DNA of 64,000 nt from Lentisphaeria bacterium UBA4640 (GTDB taxonomy: Bacteria > Verrucomicrobiota > Lentisphaeria > Victivallales > UBA1829), in NCBI GenBank assembly GCA_002405835.1, contig DHMO01000043.1, positions 3,839 to 67,838 on the forward strand, written 5' to 3'. Position 1 is the first letter of the stretch, and each line of letters starts with the position of its first letter. Below the pieces are notes generated by a model. It did no database searches. It saw only the letters and a program-made list of their open reading frames with translations, and was not told the DNA's origin. This document shows positions 59,626 to 64,000 of the stretch, in pieces. The translations under genes and the position numbers were made by a program.

Positions 59626-61929
59626 ATGAAAAAACATTTCAGAGTCGCTCTTGCAGGCAACCCGAACTGCGGCAAGACTTGCATCTTCAACGCGCTCACC
59701 GGCGCACGCCAGCACGTCGGCAACTACCCCGGTGTCACTGTCGAGAGCAAATCCGGTTCATTTGTACTGAACGACATGGAAATTGAACTCATCGACCTCC
59801 CGGGCGTATACTCCCTCTCGTCCTCCTCCCCCGAAGAAGACGTCGTCTTCCAGGAACTCACAAAGCCCGGAATCGACCTGATTCTGAACGTCGTGGATTC
59901 CTCCATCCCGCGCCGCAGTCTCTATCTCACCACCCAGCTCGCCGAACTCCACATCCCCATGCTCCTCGCTTTCAACATGAGCGACGACGCCAAGAGAAAA
60001 GGTCTCAAGTTCGACATCCCGAAGCTGGAAAAATATTTCGGCTCCCCGATCGTCCAGACTATCGGAAGCAAAGCCGACGGTGTGCGCCCCCTCCTCTCCA
60101 AACTCGCCGAGACACTCTCCAAACTTGAAGACCACGGCGTTCCCATGCTCACCTACGGCGAAGACATCGATGACGCCATCAAAGCCGTTGCCGGCAAAAT
60201 CGACGCCCTCAACGTTGAAAAGTACAAGCACATCCCCGCGCGCTTCTTCGCAATCAAACTTCTTGAACACGATACCGCCGCAATGCGCATTCCCGAGTTC
60301 AAAGCCGTCCACGAGGAAGTCGAAGTCCAGATCAAGCACCTCTGGGACAAACACGCAATCGAAGCCGACACCTTCATGGCCGACCGCCGCTACGCAATGC
60401 TCGCCGGAGCCTGCCGCGACGCCATCTCCATGACGCAGGAAAAACGCCGCGAAATCTCCGACAAGATCGACGCGGTCATGACCAACAAATTCCTCGGTCT
60501 CCCGCTCTTCCTCCTCATCATCTACGCAACCTTCTGGTTCACCTTCACCCTCGCCGATCCCTTCATGGGCTACATCGAAGACTTTTTCGCATGGCTCGGC
60601 GACACCGTCAAGGCCGTCTGGAGTGAAGATACCCTGCCCTACTTCCGCGACCTCGTCACAGACGGCATCATCGGCGGCGTGGGCGGCGTTATCGTCTTCC
60701 TCCCGAACATCCTCTTCCTCTTCTTCGCAATCGCGATTTTGGAAGATTCCGGCTACATGGCCCGCGCTGCGTTCGTCATGGACGGCATCATGCGCAAGTT
60801 CGGACTGCAGGGACGCTCCTTCGTCCCCCTCGTCCTCGGATTCGGATGCTCCGTCCCCGCAATCATGGCAACCCGCGTGATTGAATCCGAACGCGACCGC
60901 AAAGTCACCGTCATGGTTCTCCCCCTGATGAGCTGCGGCGCACGCCTCCCGATCTACGCACTCATCATCCCCGCCTTCTTCGCACTGAAGTATCAGGCGA
61001 CCATGATGTTCATCATGTACCTGATCGGCGTCATCATCGCCCTCATCGCGGCGCGCATCATGAAATCCACGCTCTTCAAAGGCGACGGCGAAGTCTACCT
61101 CATGGAACTCCCGCCGTACCGTCTCCCCACACTCAAGAGCCTCCTGCTCCACATGTGGGACCGCGGCCGCATGTACCTGCAGAAAGCCGGAACGATCATC
61201 CTCGCGACCAGCATCATCCTTTACATCTGCAACACTCTGCCCGAAAAGACCGAATTTTCCAAGGATTACGACGGCATGATCGAAAAGGTTCAGACAGCCA
61301 AGGCGCTGACCGATGCCCAGATCAAGGTTCTGGAAGACACCAAGCTCTTCGAGGAAGAAGTGCTCGCTCAGGTCAAGAAGGATAAAGTCATCCCCGCTGA
61401 AGCCATTGAGGAACTCGGCGAAAAAGAACTCACCGAAGCCCAGGCTCCGATCGTCAAGCTCTCCCAGGAACTCAACGATGAAGTCTCCAAACTCGAAAAC
61501 GAGAAACAGGCGGAGTCGATGGAGTACACCATCTCCGGACGCATCGGACATGCTCTCGAACCCTTCTTCCGTCCGATCGGATTTGACTGGAAGCTCACGA
61601 CCGCTTCGATCGGCGCACTCGCCGCAAAAGAGGTGTTCGTCTCCCAGCTCGGGATCCTCTATGCGGAAGGTGAAGCGGATGAGGAATCCGTTCCGCTGCG
61701 CGAACAGCTGGCGTCGGTCTACACCCCGCTGCAGGGCTTCTGCATCATGCTGTTCTGCCTGCTCTCGATCCCCTGCCTTGCAACTCTGGCGGTCATCCGC
61801 CGCGAGCTGAACTCCTGGAAGATGATGTTCGTGGAAGCTGGCGGGCTCTTCTGCCTCGCCTACATCATGACGTTCATCGCCTACCACATCGGCACGATCC
61901 TCAACATCGGCACGAAGATGCTCCACTGA
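59626..61929 (+). CDS. feoB: Ferrous iron transport protein B
   Basis: 767 residues from ATG 59626. N-terminal G domain: G1 GNPNCGKT (11-18), G3 DLPGVYSL (57-), G4 NMSD; then a helical GDI-like domain and a membrane domain with two gate repeats (FVPLVLGFGCSVPAIMATRVIESERDRKVTVMVLPLMSCGARLPIY and the AAKEVFVSQLG end). GTP-driven Fe2+ uptake across the inner membrane. Residues about 541-630 are a charged, coiled-coil-like segment between membrane helices (KVLEDTKLFEEEVLAQVKKDK...), longer and more acidic than usual. No feoC gene; a terminator follows. Confidence 0.96.
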   Translation: MKKHFRVALAGNPNCGKTCIFNALTGARQHVGNYPGVTVESKSGSFVLNDMEIELIDLPGVYSLSSSSPEEDVVFQELTKPGIDLILNVVDSSIPRRSLYLTTQLAELHIPMLLAFNMSDDAKRKGLKFDIPKLEKYFGSPIVQTIGSKADGVRPLLSKLAETLSKLEDHGVPMLTYGEDIDDAIKAVAGKIDALNVEKYKHIPARFFAIKLLEHDTAAMRIPEFKAVHEEVEVQIKHLWDKHAIEADTFMADRRYAMLAGACRDAISMTQEKRREISDKIDAVMTNKFLGLPLFLLIIYATFWFTFTLADPFMGYIEDFFAWLGDTVKAVWSEDTLPYFRDLVTDGIIGGVGGVIVFLPNILFLFFAIAILEDSGYMARAAFVMDGIMRKFGLQGRSFVPLVLGFGCSVPAIMATRVIESERDRKVTVMVLPLMSCGARLPIYALIIPAFFALKYQATMMFIMYLIGVIIALIAARIMKSTLFKGDGEVYLMELPPYRLPTLKSLLLHMWDRGRMYLQKAGTIILATSIILYICNTLPEKTEFSKDYDGMIEKVQTAKALTDAQIKVLEDTKLFEEEVLAQVKKDKVIPAEAIEELGEKELTEAQAPIVKLSQELNDEVSKLENEKQAESMEYTISGRIGHALEPFFRPIGFDWKLTTASIGALAAKEVFVSQLGILYAEGEADEESVPLREQLASVYTPLQGFCIMLFCLLSIPCLATLAVIRRELNSWKMMFVEAGGLFCLAYIMTFIAYHIGTILNIGTKMLH

Positions 61930-61953
61930 GCCTTGCAAACCGCATGAATCCAG

Positions 61954-61986
61954 GCCTGTTCCGGTCTCCCCGGGACAGGCTTTTTT
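61954..61986 (+). terminator. Terminator of feoA-feoB
   Basis: Eleven-position stem GCCTGTTCCGG (61954-61964) / CCGGGACAGGC (61970-61980) with one T-G pair, followed by six Ts. Confidence 0.9.
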
Positions 61987-61997
61987 CATTTTCAGCC

Positions 61998-62026
61998 TTG
62001 AAAAATTTCATACGCCGGACTATATT
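61998..62026 (+). promoter_or_regulatory. Promoter of the nitroreductase-AKR operon
   Basis: TTGAAA (61998-62003), 17 bases, TATATT (62021-62026), with AGGAGG before the ATG at 62051. Confidence 0.65.
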
Positions 62027-62050
62027 TCCAGAAAATCACAGGAGGTTCTC

Positions 62051-62644
62051 ATGAACACAAAACTCGCTCTGGCTCTCACAGCCGCTCTCTCTGTCTCATC
62101 GCTGCTTTCCGCCGCCGATATTGCCCTCCCCGCTCCTGACCGCAAAGGCGGCATGCCGCTCATGCAGACGCTCAATCAGCGCAAATCCGGACGCGCCTAT
62201 GCAGAAAAACCGCTCTCCCTCCAGACCGTCTCCGACCTGCTCTGGGCAGCCGGCGGCGTCAACCGCCCCGATGGACGCATGACCGCCCCCACTGCACGCA
62301 ACATTCAGGAGATCACGCTCTATGTCATCCTCCCCTCCGGCATGTACCGCTACGATGCAAAAGCAAACACTCTCGTACAGATTTCAAACGAGAATCTGAC
62401 GCAGTCCATCACCGGAAAAGCCCCGCTGACCGTCGTCTACGTTGCCGACACGAAAAAACAGCCGAACCTCAAGATGAGCGCGGTTGACTGCGGATTCATC
62501 GGACAGAACATCTACCTTTACTGTGCCTCCGCCGGACTCTCCACCGTAATCCGCGGGAGCTTCGGCAAGGATTTCATCTCCAGACTGAACCTCCCGGAAG
62601 GCTCGGAAGTCTTCTTCATCCAGTCGGTCGGATTCCCGAAATGA
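62051..62644 (+). CDS. Exported nitroreductase-family (SagB-type) oxidoreductase
   Basis: 197 residues with a Sec signal peptide (MNTKLALALTAALSVSSLLSA). The mature protein has the SagB/ThcOx-like nitroreductase pattern: FMN-site start TLNQRKSGRAYAEKPLSLQTVSDLLWAAGGVNRPDGRMTAPTARNIQEI and the end GFIGQNIYLYCASAGLSTVIRGSF. Nitroreductases bind FMN; export of such a fold is uncommon and the cofactor would need loading before or after export. Substrate unknown. Its stop overlaps the aldo/keto reductase start (ATGA), so the two are one operon. Confidence 0.87.
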   Translation: MNTKLALALTAALSVSSLLSAADIALPAPDRKGGMPLMQTLNQRKSGRAYAEKPLSLQTVSDLLWAAGGVNRPDGRMTAPTARNIQEITLYVILPSGMYRYDAKANTLVQISNENLTQSITGKAPLTVVYVADTKKQPNLKMSAVDCGFIGQNIYLYCASAGLSTVIRGSFGKDFISRLNLPEGSEVFFIQSVGFPK

Positions 62645-63507
62645 ACGCGGAAAAAAAACTCAATTGCGGCTTTTCCATGCCCGTTCTCGGGCTCGGAACC
62701 TGGCAGATGGGCGGACGTGAAACGCGGGATCCGTCGGACGACGGCAAATCTTCCGCCGCCGCGCTCGCGGCCGGACTTGAAATGGGATACCGCCATATCG
62801 ACACCGCCGAGATGTACGCCGCCGGCTTCTCCGAAGAAATCGTCGGCGACGCCATTTCCGGCTTTGACCGTTCCGCCCTTTTCCTGACCTCCAAAGTCTG
62901 GAAGACGCATCTGCATTACGACGATGTCCTCCGCGCCGCAGAAAGCTCGCTGAAACGGCTGAAAACCGATTATCTCGACCTCTATCTCATCCACCAGGTT
63001 GACGACACGGTTCCGATCCGTGAAACCATGCGTGCGCTGAACCGCCTGGTTGACGAGAAGCTGATCCGCAACATTGGCGTGAGCAACTTTGCGATTGAGC
63101 GTTTTGAACATGCGCAAGGTTGGGCGGACTCCAAAGTCGTTGCAAATCAAGTGCATTACAATCTAAAAGTCCGCGAGGCGGAAAAATCCGGACTGCTGAA
63201 ATATTGTCAGGAGAACGACGTCATGCTGATTGCCTGGCGTCCGCTTCAGAAGGGTATGCTTCTGGAAAAAGTTCCGGATTGTGTCCGAGAAATTGCGGAT
63301 CAGACGGGTCTTTCCGCCGCGCAGCTTGCATTAAGCTGGCTAACGAGTCAGGCGAATGTCGTCACCATCTCCATGACGCGCAATCCCGCGCACATGCGCG
63401 AGAACCTGCTTGCCTCCGCATTTGAGCTTCCGCCAGATGCCGTGGAGTATCTCCGCCGCGAGTTTCCGGATCAGGAAGCAGCCTCCTCCGCAGTTGCCCT
63501 GTCGTAA
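62641..63507 (+). CDS. Aldo/keto reductase
   Basis: 288 residues, NADPH-dependent barrel enzyme. The Asp-Tyr-Lys-His tetrad is present: Asp54 and Tyr59 in RHIDTAEMYAAG, Lys85 in LTSKVWK and His118 in LYLIHQVDD. KLIRNIGVSNFAIERFEHA and the C-terminal WLTSQANVVTISMTRNP follow the 2,5-diketo-gluconate reductase type. No signal peptide, so cytoplasmic. Substrate is not indicated by sequence or context. Translationally coupled to the nitroreductase gene. Confidence 0.95.
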   Translation: MNAEKKLNCGFSMPVLGLGTWQMGGRETRDPSDDGKSSAAALAAGLEMGYRHIDTAEMYAAGFSEEIVGDAISGFDRSALFLTSKVWKTHLHYDDVLRAAESSLKRLKTDYLDLYLIHQVDDTVPIRETMRALNRLVDEKLIRNIGVSNFAIERFEHAQGWADSKVVANQVHYNLKVREAEKSGLLKYCQENDVMLIAWRPLQKGMLLEKVPDCVREIADQTGLSAAQLALSWLTSQANVVTISMTRNPAHMRENLLASAFELPPDAVEYLRREFPDQEAASSAVALS

Positions 63508-63632
63508 TCAATTACATTCGGAAGGTTCTCCACTTGGGCGAAACAAGCACCAGGGAATCGTTTTTTGCAATCAACTTTACAGACACATCCATTTTTGCAC
63601 ACATTTGTTTCTGACGGATTATTGTTTCTCCG

Positions 63633-64000
63633 TTAAAGGTTATATCGAATTCGCAATTCTTCTTTTCTCGCATTGAGGCGGGCTAATGCAGCCTTTTCCT
63701 GCTCGATTGCAAGCTCAAGTTCTTTCATTTGTTTATTCAATTTGAAAACATCTGCTGGAGAGACATTTCCAGAGAGAACAGCCATTTGTGCAAGCAACTT
63801 ACCCGCATCATATGCATTAAGGATTTCTGCCAATTTTTTATTGCGCCGATTAAGCTCTGACTCAATACGATCATATTCTGCCTTGGCATTAGCGTATTCG
63901 CTGTTTTGCACGCGAGACGATGAGTCTGTGTAACGAATTTTCTGTAAAATCGCAAAGGGAGCCAGTGCGAGGAGGCACTTGAATTGGCAAAAAAAATGTG
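63633..64000 (-). CDS. Coiled-coil protein, 5' end outside window
   Basis: The frame is open from the window edge to the stop at 63633 (about 122 codons), so the true start is beyond 64000; a GTG at 63911 would give a 92-residue protein but has no good ribosome site. The edge part reads FKCLLALAPFAILQKIRYTD, a hydrophobic stretch like an inner segment or signal, then a heptad-rich helix NSEYANAKAEYDRIESELNR and ELELAIEQEKAALARLNARKEEL. Not recognised. The 63508-63632 gap holds no gene. The region is clearly AT-richer than what precedes it. Confidence 0.5.
   Translation of the reverse strand, partial: HFFCQFKCLLALAPFAILQKIRYTDSSSRVQNSEYANAKAEYDRIESELNRRNKKLAEILNAYDAGKLLAQMAVLSGNVSPADVFKLNKQMKELELAIEQEKAALARLNARKEELRIRYNL

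Noticed and set aside
1..64000. CRISPR arrays, tRNA or rRNA genes, IS elements, prophage
   Set aside because: No direct repeats of array type, no cloverleaf with GGTTCGA-type arm, no transposase or integrase translation, and no rRNA-like stretches were seen.

Overview
The window looks like chromosomal DNA of a Lentisphaerota (Victivallis-like) bacterium. The grounds are (inference from sequence style, not a database match): moderately high GC with strong C-ending codon preference in highly expressed genes; pseudopilin genes with the N-terminal FTLVELLVVIAIIAIL type helix and H-X9-DG C-terminal motifs; many scattered glycoside hydrolases each with its own AraC-type regulator; and sigma-70-type promoters of the form TTGxxx-N16/17-TATATT. 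No rRNA, tRNA, CRISPR array, IS element or phage was found.

Layout. 1-4.0 kb (minus): ppdK (cut by the window edge), a small lipoprotein and hisB. 4.1-9.8 kb (plus): a HypF-like protein with eroded active sites, the rpsB-tsf translation operon and a secreted protein of unknown function. 9.9-21.5 kb: a carbohydrate-utilisation region with a membrane-anchored solute-binding protein, a small orphan protein, a GH2 beta-mannosidase-like enzyme, a secreted beta-helix protein (possibly GH110-like), an H-X9-DG pseudopilin, an AraC regulator and a DUF4091/GH123-like protein. 21.8-26.9 kb (plus): gapA, pgk, a LOG-family hydrolase, a heptosyltransferase-like protein of the BAHT type and an isochorismatase-family hydrolase. 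26.9-39.6 kb: a GH36 alpha-galactosidase divergent from an AraC gene; fmt-rng; an aminotransferase/GT39 pair; an SGNH + alpha/beta-hydrolase fusion; and another AraC gene divergent from a GH127 enzyme.

39.6-44.9 kb: aroA, a small conserved-looking protein and a NERD-helicase on the minus strand; then ackA and a histidine phosphatase. 44.9-47.5 kb is AT-richer and holds two tandem pseudopilins and a probable GNAT toxin-antitoxin pair whose 59-residue antitoxin is easily missed. 47.5-53.1 kb: a CE7 acetyl esterase, a PurS-PurS-PurL fusion and a YggL-family protein with a metal-binding tail. 53.1-53.8 kb: a HigBA-like toxin-antitoxin pair with an operator. 54-63.5 kb (plus): fabF-type synthase and dus, proC, lolC/E-lolD, feoA-feoB behind a structured leader with an attenuator, and an exported nitroreductase with an aldo/keto reductase. 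The last 370 bases are AT-rich and carry the end of a coiled-coil protein that enters from outside the window.

Together the genes describe a fermentative, glycan-degrading Gram-negative-type cell: secreted and cytoplasmic hydrolases feed sugars to lower glycolysis (gapA, pgk, ppdK) and acetate formation (ackA), with housekeeping genes for translation, purine, aromatic and histidine synthesis, lipoprotein sorting and ferrous iron uptake. The most interesting items are the pseudopilins lacking the usual glycine before the cleavage site, the degenerate HypF homologue with a perfect palindrome upstream, the feoAB leader RNA, the GNAT toxin-antitoxin pair, the orphan BAHT-type heptosyltransferase, and histone-like or Cys/His-rich tails on ordinary enzymes.
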